Shown one piece after another: positions 35,907 to 48,109 of a stretch of DNA of 64,000 bases (its first letter is position 1; every line of letters starts with the position of its first letter). Under the pieces are notes generated by a model. That model was not told the DNA's origin. It was given only the letters and a program-made list of their open reading frames with translations, and did not search any database. The translations under genes were made by a program, and so were the position numbers. This stretch comes from Tetracladium setigerum (lineage: Eukaryota > Ascomycota > Leotiomycetes > Helotiales): assembly GCA_031472005.1 (NCBI GenBank), contig PZJY01000007.1, forward strand, positions 1,550,001 through 1,614,000, in the 5' to 3' direction.

Positions 35907-37060
35907 ATGGCTCCCAAGGACATCTATATCGCGGTCATCGGTTGGTATACTTGAATCAAATTCTGTGGGCTCGGCTCTAATTAATTACAGGTGCTGGCGG
36001 GGTAGGAAAATCGTTCCTCTCCCAACTCCAAGCTATTACTGAACGCTACGCTGCCTCTCCATCTTCCCCAAAACTATCACTCGTTCTCGTCTCTCGAAGC
36101 AAGAAAATCCTCTACTCTCCTCAATACACTGCTCTTCCCTACGAAAACCTCCACACCAAGCTCGCCGATTCCACCCAAGAAGCCCTCGCCCTTCCCAAAA
36201 TCATCGAATACCTCGCTGCTGCTCCCGCAAAGGTTGTACTGGTCGACAACACAAGCTCTCAGGACATCGCAAACGCGTACCCTCAGGTTTTGTCCAAAGG
36301 AATCAGCATTGTGACACCAAACAAGAAGGCATTTTCTGGTTCTTTCAAGCTGTGGCAAGATATCTTCTCATCGGCAGACAAGTCTGGTGCTTTGATCTAC
36401 CATGAGAGCTCTGTTGGTGCCGGTCTACCTGTCATTTCCACTATCAAGGATTTGGTTGCTACCGGAGATGAAGTAACCAAAATCGAGGGTGTCTTCAGTG
36501 GAACTATGTCGTTTCTGTTCAACTCATTCGCACCAACATCCGGTTCGGGCGGTAAATGGTCTGCAGAGGTCTCAAAGGCCAAAGAGTTGGGATATACTGA
36601 GCCAGATCCAAGAGATGATCTCAACGGATTGGACGTTGCCCGAAAACTGACGATTCTGGCGAGGTTGGCTGGATTAGAGGTTGAATCACCAACTTCATTC
36701 CCTGTCCAGAGCTTGATTCCCAAAGAGTTGGAGAGTGTTGCTAGTGGTGACGAGTTCTTGCAGAAGCTTCCCGAGTTTGATTCCCAAATGGAAGAAACCA
36801 AGGCTGCTGCAGAAAAGGAAGGCAAGGTCGTACGATTCGTAGGAAGTATCGACGTCGGCAAGAAGGAAGTCAAGGTCGGTCTGGAGAAGTTCGATCGAGC
36901 ACACCCAATTGCCGGTCTCAAGGGAAGTGACAACATCATCAGCTTCTACACAAAACGATATGGTGCCCAACCTCTGATCATCCAGGGAGCCGGTGCTGGC
37001 GGAGATGTCACTGCCATGGGTGTCACCGCAGATCTGTTGAAGGTCCTTGAACGCCTTTAG
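35907..37060 (+). CDS. HOM6: homoserine dehydrogenase
   Basis: Reduces aspartate semialdehyde to homoserine with NAD(P)H, the branch point to threonine and methionine. Exons are 35907-35940 and 35991-37060 with a 50-nt intron in the nucleotide-binding loop (phase 1), giving 367 residues, as in yeast Hom6. Seen are the GAGGVG dinucleotide motif (12-17), VDNTSS, SIVTPNKKAFSG, the substrate-site block VGAGLPVISTI, EGVFSGTMSFLFN, GYTEPDPRDDLNGLDVARK and SPTSFPVQSLIPKELES, and a C-terminal GAGAGGDVTAMGV. All catalytic landmarks of the family are present and the frame is intact. Its stop codon is 45 bases from the stop of the convergent small membrane-protein gene, so the 3' untranslated regions must overlap. 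Confidence 0.97.
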
Positions 37061-37105
37061 AGTTTCTAAGGCATGCTGAATATAAATGTCCAGCTGAAGT
37101 GCCGG

Positions 37106-37527
37106 TCAAGTCTGCAGTGACATGTTCCTTCTGTGCATTCCTTCTCTCGTGCCATTTGTTTGTTTCTTCGGACCATCCACTGTATCCTCAACACTTCCCA
37201 CGACTACTGCTGGTGGTACTGGTAGGCTAACGCTTCGTTTCTTCCCATTCGGTCTCCCCGTCAAGCTTGGTGCCCTAGGTCGAGGTCGGTTTCTTGCACG
37301 CCCACCAATGTATGGTATATCATAGGTCGCCATGCGGAATAGATAAAGAAATGCATCGTAGATGAGAAGGAGGACCCATGGACCGATTGCTAACATTCCC
37401 AAAAAGAGCTGTGCTGGAAATTAGCATGTGCTCTTCTCAACAGCTGTAGAAAAACACCCACGAAAAGTCGTATGAGCCATGTTTCGATAAACGATATGCT
37501 TTCGGGTAATATGGAGAACCAGGCCAT
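37106..37527 (-). CDS. small membrane protein, 125 aa, two exons
   Basis: I do not recognise the family. Exons are 37527-37458 and 37413-37106 with a 44-nt intron (GTGTTT...TTCCAG, CTAAT branch site) that keeps the frame. The protein starts MAWFSILPESISFIETWLI, has one long hydrophobic stretch (about residues 20-50) with LGMLAIGPWVLLLIYDAFLY, then a YIGGRARNRPRPRAPS linker and a polar basic tail with KKRSVSLP and a few Ser/Thr sites. It looks like a short tail-exposed membrane protein; with two close helices it could be a hairpin. The start is chosen because splicing from it gives one continuous, well-structured frame. It converges on HOM6. Confidence 0.75.
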
Positions 37528-38016
37528 GATACTTTCTAGTAAATGAAGGACGTGTTGGTGGGATGGGGAGATAGCCGCAATACTCCGCAGAAGACGTGCT
37601 GCTTGCTGGTAAAGCTGTTGAGCAAGGTAAGGTAATGAATGGGCTGATTGGAGAAGAGCTGTTTCAAGTAGGAAAGGAAGTGCAGTGCTGAAGATTGCGC
37701 TTTAGATGAATGGACATATGTATGGTCGGGGTCGAGGTTGAAAAATAAAACGCTGTCATGTCTGTATGGTGGTGGAGAGGTTCACTTTTGTCGCTGTGCA
37801 GGAGGCTGAGGGATTGCCCAAAGCCTCGAAGGTTGTCGCGTCGAGGGAAGTGATGACGGATTTCTTGGTACCTGCCAATCGCAAGGGGAAATGTGGGGTT
37901 GTCTATAGACTCACTCCCCCGACTGTCTAAACAAATTTATATATTTCCTCGTGCTCACTCAAAGAAAGATTTCACAGACCTCCAAACAAGTCAAACAAAC
38001 CAACCATTCATTCACT
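37528..38016. promoter_or_regulatory. divergent promoter region, small membrane gene and TRM8
   Basis: 489 bases between two start codons pointing apart. No coding frame. It holds the CAAAC-rich leader before the TRM8 start. Confidence 0.55.
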
Positions 38017-38946
38017 ATGCCCGGGCCACCAAATAAAAAACAGAAGCGGGAGCAGTACAAGAGTACTCAACGAGAGGAGGGGTCAACCGCGCTTCCCAAG
38101 AAGAAATTCTACAGGCAGCGAGCTCATGCAAATCCATTCTCAGACCACCAGCTGGCATAGTAAGTGAACAAACTCTATGTGCAGTCTGAGAGCGCATTCT
38201 AACATCATATAGCCCCATAAGCCCAGCTCACATGGACTGGTCTGCCTTCTATCCTCATTTTAAGCAGCCAGAGATAGAAGAGTCATTAGCAGCTGAAGAA
38301 GCGAAATTTGCAAGAATTCTGACCAAGGATGTCGAAATCGCTGATATCGGATGCGGATTTGGTGGATTACTGGTAGCACTTGCTCCAAAACTCCCTGATT
38401 CTCTGATTCTAGGTATTTTGCTCCTTTTCGTCACAATCTTACTTTCTAACGATCATAGGAATGGAAATCCGAACTCAGGTCACTGAATTCGTGCAAGAAA
38501 GAATCAAGGCCTTGAGGCTTCAGAACACCGAGACTGGGGGCTACCAGAACGTTGCTTGTTTGAGAGCAAATACCATGAAGTTCCTACCCAATTTCTTCAA
38601 GAAGCACCAATTGGCCAAGATCTTTCTTTGCTTTCCTGACCCTCATTTCAAAGCCCGAAAGCACAAGGCGAGGATTGTTTCCACGACGCTCAACTCGGAA
38701 TATGCGTACGTGGTTCGTCCTGGTGGCATTATCTACACTATCACAGATGTGGAGGATTTGCACAACTGGATGGTGGGGCATTTCAACGCGCATCCGGCTT
38801 TCGAGAGAGTTTCAGAGGAGGAGCAAGAGGCTGATGAATGTGTGAATATTATGAGAATTGAGACGGAGGAGGGCAAGAAGGTGGAGCGAAACAAAGGTCA
38901 AAAGTTTGTAGCACTCTTCAAACGATTGGAAGACCCTCCCTGGTAG
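38017..38946 (+). CDS. TRM8: tRNA (guanine-N7)-methyltransferase catalytic subunit
   Basis: Makes 7-methylguanosine at position 46 of tRNAs, with a Trm82-type WD partner. Exons are 38017-38159, 38213-38412 and 38459-38946, giving 276 residues. The N-terminal 45 residues are basic (KKQKREQYKSTQ, KKKFYRQRAHANPFSDH), as in the family. The SAM motif DIGCGFGG is at 92-99, GMEIRTQV follows at the second intron, then FLPNFFKKHQLAKIF and the key FPDPHFKARKHKARIV motif, and a C-terminal ETEEGKKVERNKG. The phases of both introns (2 and 1) keep the frame across the methyltransferase core. The frame is intact. The MDM1 start is only 245 bases beyond the stop codon. Confidence 0.96.
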
Positions 38947-39191
38947 AAAATAACATACAAACATGACCTCGGAAACTAAATATATCGTTCATGACAGCCT
39001 GTGGAGGCACATAATGCCTGGTCGAGTTTAGAAGATTGTCAGGTGCGAATAGGTGGGTGGGTGATTTAACGTCACCAAGCGAGATTTCTTGGGAGAGCTT
39101 CAGTGGGGACGTGGGAAAGTTGCACCGCCGTCTATTGATCTCAGAACCACACAATCATGCCGAACGAGGGCTCATTCTCCCGTCACAGATT

Positions 39192-42100
39192 ATGGCCCTC
39201 AGTCGACGAGACATAGCATTCGCCTATATTGCCTCTTTCATAGCTTGGGGTTATGCTGTTAATTGGGTTCCAAGCTTGCGCTGGGCGGGATACGCTTTTG
39301 TCGTCGGGCTCGTTCTCCCTGTATTGGGTTTGATCGCGCTCCTGGGTCTCACCTCGAGGGGAAGTCAATATGGGCAAAGACATAGTGTGCACCGTCCTAA
39401 CGGCGCAGCATTTCTTGCGGTGAGCGTGTGGAAGGACGATGTAAAGGCTTTGCGAGCCCGACAAGCCTACGAGAAACAACCCCTCTATCCGGAATCTTTC
39501 ATCGTCTCCAGCGCACTAGATGAGTTGCTCGACCTTATCATACGAGACTTTGTCAACTCCTGGTACTCGAATATCAGCAAGAATCCTGCCTTTACAAATG
39601 AAGTGGACAAAGTTATCAGGCTGGCTCTGGCTAGTCTGCGCGACCGGATATTGGGGGTGGACTTGACGGAGGTGGTGACGACTCGGATTGTTCCTATTCT
39701 CACGGCGCATTTCAAGGACTTCTACGAGGCGGAAAGGGCGATAAGGGGGAAGAATTTGAACAGGAGTGTTACAGAATCAGAGGAACTGGATCTGGCCATT
39801 GCTGCGAAATACAAAGAGGGAAAACTACACCCGGCAGCATCGCTTGCATACTCGGATACAAAGATGGTACAGCAGGAGTACTTGCGGAATTTGGTGAAGG
39901 ATATCTTGCCGAGCATATTACCTGGGAAAGTTATTGGTAGTCGCGCAGTGGGAGTAATCATACAGGAGCTGGTTTCGTGTGCAGTACTTTCACCCTTGAT
40001 GCAGATGTTATCGGATCCTGATACGTGGAATCAAATCATGGAGGCATATGTACAGTTCTCTTTATTTACGATTATGAGGGTAATACTAATTAGGTATAGG
40101 GACGAACAATGTTGCAAGATCGATCGACTGTACGAAAGCTGCGAGCCGCACTGGATGAGCATGCTTCCCCAGTACCAAAGTCAAAACGAGTTTCTTTCCC
40201 AAGACTGGCACCAGGAGACCACGAGAGAAAGTTTGAGAAGTTCATTAGAGCTATTCGAAAAGTCAACAATCTGTCAGATGCACGCCGTTTTAGGAGTGAG
40301 GTGTCCAGTCAGTTGAAGAGAGATGCCCTGCAGCCAGATCAAGACCCTACCTACTTGCGCCGTCTAGACATCGGAAAGAAGATACTAGATCAGAGAGTCA
40401 ACCAACTTGCATCCGGCAGTGAACGAAATTTGCCAGTGCAGAACGCTGCTGCAACAAATGGCACGTCGGGTCTTGAAAATGCCTCACTTGTTGATCTACT
40501 TCATGACCCCTCTGGACTATCATTCTTCATGGAGTACATGGATCGACAAAACTTGATGCCGATGGTTCAATTCTGGATAGTGGTGGATGGATTTCGCAAT
40601 CCACTTGAGGATGATGTTGTGGAGGAGGATGAAATTCCGACTACGCTTTCCCCATGGACAGAAGTCGACAGAACAGATCTCGCCCAAATCAACGAAGCAT
40701 ATCTGTACAAACCCGAGCTCAAGGTCCCAGAATCATCTCGTAAATTAGTCCGGGAATTCCTGGAAGCAGGTACTGGAGCCACACCAAAACAGTATTTCGT
40801 TGCTCGACGCGCTATATTACGAGCCCAAACTTCCGCGTTGGAATTTATGCAAGACAGACACTATCAAGGATTCAAAAAGTCAGAGCTCTTCTACAAGTGC
40901 ATTGTTTCTCAGGAAGCCTCGAAAGTCCATCAGGTGGTTCCTCCATCGCCCATCGCCCCGTCAAAATTGGACACTGTTCACAAGCCCTTGATGCCACCTC
41001 GGGCTAGTTCTGCTCAACCTTTGAAACCTACGCCCATTTCACGAACTTCTGCAAAATTTGTTCCCAAAAGAGGTGACCTACGACGAGCAGTCGTTTCTTC
41101 AACCGATTTAGTAGGATCCAGTCAACGACGATCTATAGATGAAGGAGGCAGCGCACCCTTATTTGAGGACGACGATTTTGATAGCGAGGCAATGAACAGC
41201 TCTGTCCAAAGTCTTCTTGACCCGGAGCCAGAAAGCACGGAACCAGACACGACTGTCGTTGAAGCAATGGAAGTTGCTTTGAACAATATCATGGAAGCCA
41301 AGCCTGATGTGGAAGATCTGCGAAAGTCACTCTTCGGGGACGAGTCTCCAGAGTCACCCACTGCAAGCATTGTCTCACCTGGTGGTAATTCAACGAGAAG
41401 TTCCATTGACCACCAGCGGTCCGATTTGTTTGGAACAAAGGCTGACAAGACGGAACGGCCAAATCTTGCCTCGCTGGGACTTGTCAATACTTCCTCGAGA
41501 ATCGGTGTTTTCACTGATGACGACCTCTTCCCAGATGAGGAGAAATTTATTCAAGATGAACATGATGACCCTGACGAGGACAAGGATCTGGACGATGAGG
41601 AAAATGTGCACGAAGCTGCACCAGGTGATCTCGGACTGGCTGAAGCTATCACCGCTCTTACGTCCGATATTGATCGTCTTGTAGCTCAGGATGCAATTGT
41701 TGACTCCTTAACAAGAAAAGCGGAGCTTACCAACAATGTTGCTGAGTTGCGAATTCTTAAGAAGTCAAAAGCCAGTTTGCAACGAGAGATCCGGCGGAAA
41801 GAGCTGCAACGTCAACAATACGTGATTCAAGAAAGCGACAATAGTCTCTATGGCCGCTCAACCATCAAGATAAAGTCGATCACCTCTGGGAAAGGCGACG
41901 ATGGCCAAGCATTTGTCATTTACGTCATTGAAGTTCAGAGGAAGGCAGGCGAGCAAATGCCCGCGGCGACTTGGACTATATCTCGTCGATATAGTGAGTT
42001 TCATGATCTCCACCAACGTCTGAGATTGAGGTATCCTTCTGTTCGGAATCTCGACTTTCCTCGCAGGAGAATGGTCATGAAATTTCAGTCCGAATTCCTG

Positions 42101-42981
42101 AAGAAGCGAAGAGACGCACTTGAGAATTATCTCCGAAACATTCTCCTCCTGCCTGAAGTGTGCCGTAGTCGGGAGCTACGGGCATTTTTGTCCCAAAGTA
42201 TGATTGCCCCTGGAATCGATACGGAACTCGACCCGGAAGATAGGAAAGACATGATGACACGATTCTACAATTCAGTCACTGATGGCATGGAGGACATTCT
42301 TGGCAACATTCCAGTACTTGACCAATTATCTGTGGCAGGTCAGAATCTCATATCTGCAGCTACCAGCCAATTGATCACAATGCCGGCAGCAATAAGTGAA
42401 GATCCAGTCTCGATCGCTGAGGCAGAAGCAGAGTTGAACGCTTTTGAAGATCGAGAACTGGAACCCTTCGTCAAGCCTATTTGCGACATTTTCCTAGAAG
42501 TATTCGAACTCAACCATGGAAATAATTGGCTACGAGGACGAGCCGTCGTAGTTGTTTTGCATCAACTTCTTGGAGGAACCATCGAGAGGAAAGTGCGGGA
42601 TAATGTCAGGGGATTGGTCTCAGAAGAAGCATTGATCAAATACATCAACCTTCTCAAAGATGCTATGTGGCCTGGTGGCGAGAAGAAAAAGGAAGGCAAA
42701 CCAAGAACGCGCCTGGAAAAATCCAAAACTCGGACAGAGGCTAGTCTGATGCTCGCCACCCTCGTTCCGGACTTAGCTGCGAGTGTGGTTGGCAGAGTAA
42801 ATGCTCAAGCCGCGAGTAGGAGGATATTTGCTACTTTCAATAATCCTCGCTTGAAGTGAGTTTTTCCCAATACCACCTTCTCCATTTTGGTCACCATACT
42901 AACAAGCGAAATAGTGCTCATCTAGCATTTACCCTGCTAGATGAGATTCTTGATGTACTTTTTGAAGATATTCGCACATAG
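39192..42981 (+). CDS. MDM1: MDM1-type sorting nexin (PXA-RGS-PX-nexin C)
   Basis: Large ER-anchored sorting nexin that by family tethers the ER to the vacuole and affects lipid handling and organelle inheritance. Exons are 39192-40049, 40100-42855 and 42915-42981, giving 1226 residues. Two N-terminal hydrophobic stretches (about 5-50, MALSRRDIAFAYIASFIAWG then a second) form the anchor. A PXA domain follows (about 90-280), the RGS-like domain (about 420-560, SLVDLLHDPSGLSFFMEYMD), a long acidic linker, the PX domain from about 878 with WTISRRYSEFHDLHQRLRLRYP, and a nexin-C region to near the end, where exon 3 gives the last 22 residues. Start at 39192 is chosen because it begins the anchor; the frame extends 52 codons further up. 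The first intron has the GRTMLQDR family junction. Frame intact. Confidence 0.94.
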
Positions 42982-43533
42982 GCATTAGTTTTTGGAAGGT
43001 TTAGCATTGGAGTTATGGCGGGTCTTGCTTCATAATTGGGCATGCATTTCTCGGGCGTTGAGTGAAGGTTTTGGCTTGTTTTTGAGTTGTATACAGAGTT
43101 CCCGAGTCGCTTGGCGCGTTGTGAGCACAGTATAGCTCGTAGAATTTTAATTATTATCACGCTCTTCGAACGGAGAGCCCTTTAATTTTGGAAAATTCCG
43201 TTCCTGTTCGAGAGCTGGATATTCCCGTTTCTGTTGTTTATATGTTGTATATTCGGGAGAAACCCCAGCAGTGGTAATATCCGTCCAGGTACTTCTTACG
43301 GCACAATATCTTCTAATTGGAAGCTACCACGCCGAATGCAAAATACTACTGATTCACTTGCAATTCTTATAGTTTGATTTGCTAGATATTGATAGGTCTC
43401 GTACTTCAACCTGAGCCTTGCCAAGAATCTAACATCGTCGGCTTGGCAAAATACAAGGCTACGTAATTTGAACGCAACCTCGACCAGCATCCCACATCAC
43501 TTCAACTCTATGTACTTGAGCACCACAACAAAA
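42982..43533. other. intergenic, MDM1 3' end to VPS25
   Basis: 552 bases with no coding frame I can support. The last 60 bases have the CA-rich look of a leader. Confidence 0.5.
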
Positions 43534-44427
43534 ATGGACGCCAAATCCTCCTCGATCTACACCTCATCCACTTTCCCTTCAACGTCATCCACCGTCTCCC
43601 TCTCTTCCACTCCCCCAGCATCTCTCCACCCCACCTCCACCTTCACAACTAACCCCTCCAAGCCCGCCGACCCATCTTCCTCCTCCTCCTCCTCCTCAAC
43701 ATTCCCCTTCCCCCAACACTACTCCTTCCCTCCATTCTACACGCTCCAACCCACATCCTCAACCTTACACGCCCAACTCCAAAAATGGTCTTCCATAATC
43801 TTAGCCTACCATCGCTTCCACAAACTCACTAAACTCTCTATCTCGAGCGCTTTGGATACGGAACTGTTTTATAATAGAAGGATTGGGAAGAGATTGGATG
43901 AGAGGGGTGTGAGGGAGGTGTTGGCTTTTATGAATAGGGAGGGGAGAGTGGAGTGGGTTAGTGGTGGAATGCTGGGGGTTTGGTAGTGGGGGAGGAGGGG
44001 GTGGGAAGCTGTGGGATAAGAATGCTGGGGATGTATGTTGGGTTTGGTGGAGGAGTGTGGAGGAGTGGGGAGGTTTGATTGAGGGTTGGGTACGTCTATT
44101 TTATTTCCTCCTAAGACAAATCGTGTGTTTTGAGAGCAAGACTGATATGAGTGGGTGCTTCTGTAGGTTGATGAGACGGGACAGAAGAATACGGTTTTGA
44201 CGTTATATGAATTGACGCAGAGTGATGCTACGATTGGTCAAGGTATGTTTGTTAAGGAAGAAATGTTCTTTATTCATTTCCATTCGTAGATTGATGGCTG
44301 ACTGTTGGTGGTAGATTTCCATGGGATTGACCCAGAGTTGTTGCAAAAGGCTTTGAGTATATTGGTGAAGAGGGGGAAGGCGCAGATTTTTGGCCAAGAG
44401 GATCAGCAGGGTGTGAAGTTCTTCTAA
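43534..44427 (+). CDS. VPS25: VPS25 subunit of ESCRT-II, frame broken
   Basis: ESCRT-II subunit with two winged-helix domains; binds ESCRT-III on endosomes during cargo sorting to the vacuole. Exons are 43534-44089, 44167-44242 and 44315-44427; about 248 residues. Seen: a Ser/Pro/Thr-rich N-terminal extension, then FPPFYTLQPT, LQKWSSIILAYHRFHKLTKL, LDTELFYNRRIGKRL and the REVLAFMNREGRVEWV helix of WH1, a glycine run, VCWVWWRSVEEW, TVLTLYELTQ and DFHGIDPELLQKALSILVKR with GQEDQQGVKFF at the end. A frame change is needed between EWV and the Gly run (43966-43978): either two missing G bases (giving SGGNAGGFGSGGG) or one extra base. Start at 43534 has a good CAAAATGGA context; upstream ATG at 43510 is in frame. 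The function call does not depend on the break. Confidence 0.88.
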
Positions 44428-44734
44428 ATGGGCCTCGGGGGAAAGATAATACACTGAGGACATGGGCAGCGGGCATATTATATGTGCTAGAGGCGTTGGG
44501 GTTTTAGCAGGTCATCAAATACAGCATTGGGAGGAGCTTGGAGTTTATATGATATGTGTTGCATTTCTCGTTTTAGTGCAACTAGATTATAGAATGCAAC
44601 AAACGCCTTCATATCGCCATCATAGATAGATATGATTTTCCATGCTGATACGGTATTTGCTACTTCCTCGCCACCCTGAATATTATCAACAGTGCCTTAT
44701 CGTAAACTCCGCTTCCAAAAAAGAAAGATCCGTG
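44428..44734. other. short intergenic region between convergent genes
   Basis: 307 bases between the VPS25 stop and the BRCT gene stop. A-T rich 3' sequence; nothing recognised. Confidence 0.5.
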
Positions 44735-47509
44735 CTAGCTTTGTTGGTTGGCAGCCAGGAAGTCATCACTCCATTTGTTCTGCTGAGACAATGAAACATC
44801 CAAAAGCCATTCTGTCGACACAACCCTAGGAATCATGTTACCCTCCTCTGCCATTTCCGTGAACTTTGGCCAAAGTTTCTTCTCTACCGGTTGAAAACCT
44901 GTGATAAGATACACCGGTTCCGCGGGCCCGATGTCCTGCTCTGCGGTAGTCTTCTTGATGACTGGCTTTCCGGAATAGACACCGAATATTCCTCCGTTGG
45001 CTTCAACAATCGACCTGTAAGTCTCAGGGCCGTTAGGGATTTCTTTCGTTGCGTACACCACCACACCTGAAAGAAGACGCCGCTTGTTTCTCTTGGCTCT
45101 AAGCAGAACATCTTTTAGCTTGTATCCAAACTTCTTTTCATTCAGACGGTCCTTGAGAATGAAATTATCCAGGTCTGGCATCTCCTTCTGCTTTGTAGTC
45201 GTACAAGCCTCGATGAAGTCGGTGGAAAGTATAACAGGGGCACTGGCAAGAGCACATAAGAACTTCTGTGTTCGAACCATGGCTGGTGCGGCGAGGTGAG
45301 TACACTTTGCAGTATTCGCCTCAATGTTGATGCCGAGTTCTCTCAATTTTTTCTAAACAAGATGGTTAGTGCTGTAAAATGCAATGAAAAGGCGAAATAA
45401 AAGTAATCTCGCAGATCATGCGAGAGAAGAAAATTTGGCTGACATTCATCCAAGAGACATCCAAATGATAAGGAAATGAAACGAACCTTATCAGCTTCCT
45501 CTTTAACTAAATTTGCAACCCAAGGTTTGTGGCCAGTGATGAGCAACCTCATCGTGACAGGTGGCAATAAGTGTCCAGTCTTCTGTCGTTTGTTCGGGGT
45601 ATCTATCGCTGCCTCATCTTCCGAAAGATCATCGTCCACTCGCTTCGAAATTGGACTTGATCCATTTTCCAGCGACCGTTGTCTCTCAATATTACTCGCT
45701 GCCCGCTCTCCACCCCAAACAGAGCCTTTTCGCTTCTTCTCCTTCTCGTACAACATGATATCTGGAGCAAGGCCATGAAGCCTACTCAATGCCTTGTCCT
45801 TGGCAGAGCGACTCGCTGTTGAGGAGGGCGTATCATTTTCCTTTCCGGCACTTACCCGGCGGTTTGGAGCTGGAGTCCTGACTTCCGTAGATGGGTCAGA
45901 CTTCGTTCCCCGGCGCTGGATTGGTACTCTTCCTTCCGCTGCAGCTGCCTTTTCGGTATTCGTGGGAATATCTCCAATCGATTTTCGCACAGCGTTCCGA
46001 TCCTTCTCTTTCATTACATTTCGGCGGATTGGTTTAGGGTCATCAGGCCTTGGTGTCGGATCCCGAGGGAAGTACATCGTCTTAAGAAGTTCGGCGTCGA
46101 AATAGGTTTTTCCGATGACTTCGCCGAGATTAGTGCGGGGAGGAAAATGTGTATAACGAGGGTTTGTCAGCGATTGCATCTCGCAATTAGCATAACTCTC
46201 CTCAATCCAGAGATGATTGACCATAGGGATATTCCAGTCTTCTGCTGCCGCGCATTTTTGGCTGCTATTTCGGAGGGCGCTGATCAAGTGAGTGTTGTCT
46301 TCCTTCATGTTCTTCGTGAACTGTCCCCCAGCCGCAATAACCAGATTTTCCAGGTACGTTCGTGCTTCGCCGCCGTAGTTTGAGAGAGTAACCCGTGTTT
46401 CAGCAAAGCCTTCAATTCCACCCTTGGGCAGTGGATAGTGAAGTAATCTGCGAAGGGGCGATGTCCACTCGTTGTTGGTGATTAAGTGAAAGAGCCAGGA
46501 CAAGTTTCCAACGTCAATACCAGAACGAGAAGCAATAACGTATTCCCTGCCTTCGCGCCATTGGCAGACGAACATGTCGGCATCGTGAACCGATTTCGTC
46601 ACGGATCCACCTCCATCTTTAATCAAGCTCTCGAGTATCCCTCGTAATCGGCTACTGATCTCCAAGCCTTCAGAAAGCCTAACTTGCTTACCTTTGAAGA
46701 CGTCTAATTTTCTAAATGGGTCGGCAATTTGATCGAGTTTGGTAGGGTCTGGGTGAGGCGAATCAGCTCCACGCATGTGATTTGTGTTTGGCATTTCCAC
46801 GGTGTCTTCTGGACCTTTGCGTAAAATCTCCGGCTCTGGTAACATGTAGGGCGCCTCGTCAATCCTCTTTCCCAGCTTCAAACAATCATCAAACCTATTT
46901 TTCGTCAGCACCTTCCCCTACTGAATCCAACAATCTCACGTACCAGTGAGGTAACACGATCTTGCATTTGAGACGCTTTGCTTTTGCCTCCACACACTTT
47001 GGGTGATCCATGGTGAGCGCGCATATGTGTGTAGTCATCTTTGACAAGCCGTTCCCTTCCATTCCACCCATCGCCAGAACTGCCCCAATGATCGCATCTT
47101 TGTCGCCATTCGGAATATCAGCACAGGACACCGTCACCTGGGAGAAAATGAGGTTCGGGTCTGGTGTAAAGGGTCGAAATTGCGCCGTCTTATTCCTCAG
47201 CAACGATTGTGTGATCCACGACGTTGTCACTACTGGTATCATATGCAGCCTCGCCTCCGCATACTGGGGAAAATCGCTGGTCGCAGAGATGATAATGGTC
47301 GCATTCTTGATGTCAATCTTGCCATCTGTAATTTCAAGTACTTCTCCACAGTGTTTCTCCAGACTTGGGCGCAACTGATCTTGTCAGTGAGACTTGTCCC
47401 TGAGTTGCGGGGGTTAACTTACTTCCTCCGCTTGTTCTTTGGTAAAATCTCGAGTGATCACAAACGCAAACACACAATCCGCAAAGAGCGCATCCTTCTG
47501 AGGGTCCAT
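44735..47509 (-). CDS. multi-BRCT protein, Brc1/Rtt107-like
   Basis: Nuclear DNA-damage response scaffold with several BRCT domains, similar in layout to S. pombe Brc1 and yeast Rtt107. Exons are 47509-47423, 47374-46944, 46894-45487 and 45352-44735 (introns 48, 49 and 134 nt), giving 847 residues. The start reads MDPQKDALFADCVFAF. Repeated BRCT signatures are W-bearing segments: SWITQSLL and PHWF near the first two domains, SWLFHLI and LSWLF-type turns, NHLWIEESYA in the middle, and STEWLLDVS at the C terminus. The stretch from about residue 440 to 620 is a low-complexity basic/Ser linker with KRKGSVWGGERAAS and a split nuclear signal. Upstream of the ATG an open stretch (47510-47587, ...LEDFGGGI) could add residues with another exon, so the start is likely, not certain. 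Frame intact. Confidence 0.85.
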
Positions 47510-48109
47510 GATGCCTCCGCCAAAATCTTCGAGGTGCAGTGTAGATCTATCTTGAATGTTGTTGAGTATTTTGGCAGGAAGTGTTCCTAATCGGAAATGT
47601 TGTTAGTCGCCTCGTCGCGGTCAACAGATCGCGTCGGACGCGAATTGTCTTGGGCATCACGTGATGTTTCAATTAGCCTTCTTTCTACTTTGACGACAAC
47701 TTCTGCTCCGTAACTTTGCTTGCAATACCTCGACTCAGGCAACCAACTTCTCCTGTCGACTACCTGAGCACTGCAAGAGCTAAACTCCCCTATCTTTCTT
47801 CTACCCTTCATACGATGCGAATTATGGCACTAGATAAGGTAATTAGAGTCGAATTGTTTTGCCAAGCATTTCCTATGGACCTCGGCTGAGGCAATAGCCT
47901 GTAACCGATGCGTTCAGTACTTATTTAGGGCTCCACGTCTTGCAAGTTCTGAATAGTCATAACTCAGTCATTTATACAGGCTGTGGAGTTCCCAAGAACC
48001 TGTCAAACTAATTCAAGGCTCGCATTGCTTCTCAAAACTCTCACCCACCCTTTTTGGATAGACCACGGCTTGAATTGCCCCTTTAAACAAGAACCCCTCA
48101 GCAGTCAAT
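47510..48109. promoter_or_regulatory. divergent promoter region, BRCT gene and hydrolase
   Basis: 600 bases between start codons facing away from each other. A minus-strand open frame at 47587-47811 is not supported as a gene; a 5' intron or extra first exon of the BRCT gene could end at about 47588 (GATTAG). Otherwise nothing recognised. Confidence 0.5.

Noticed and set aside
47587..47811. Minus-strand open frame upstream of the BRCT gene
   Set aside because: Could be leader sequence of the BRCT gene; splicing from it does not keep phase with the next open stretch.
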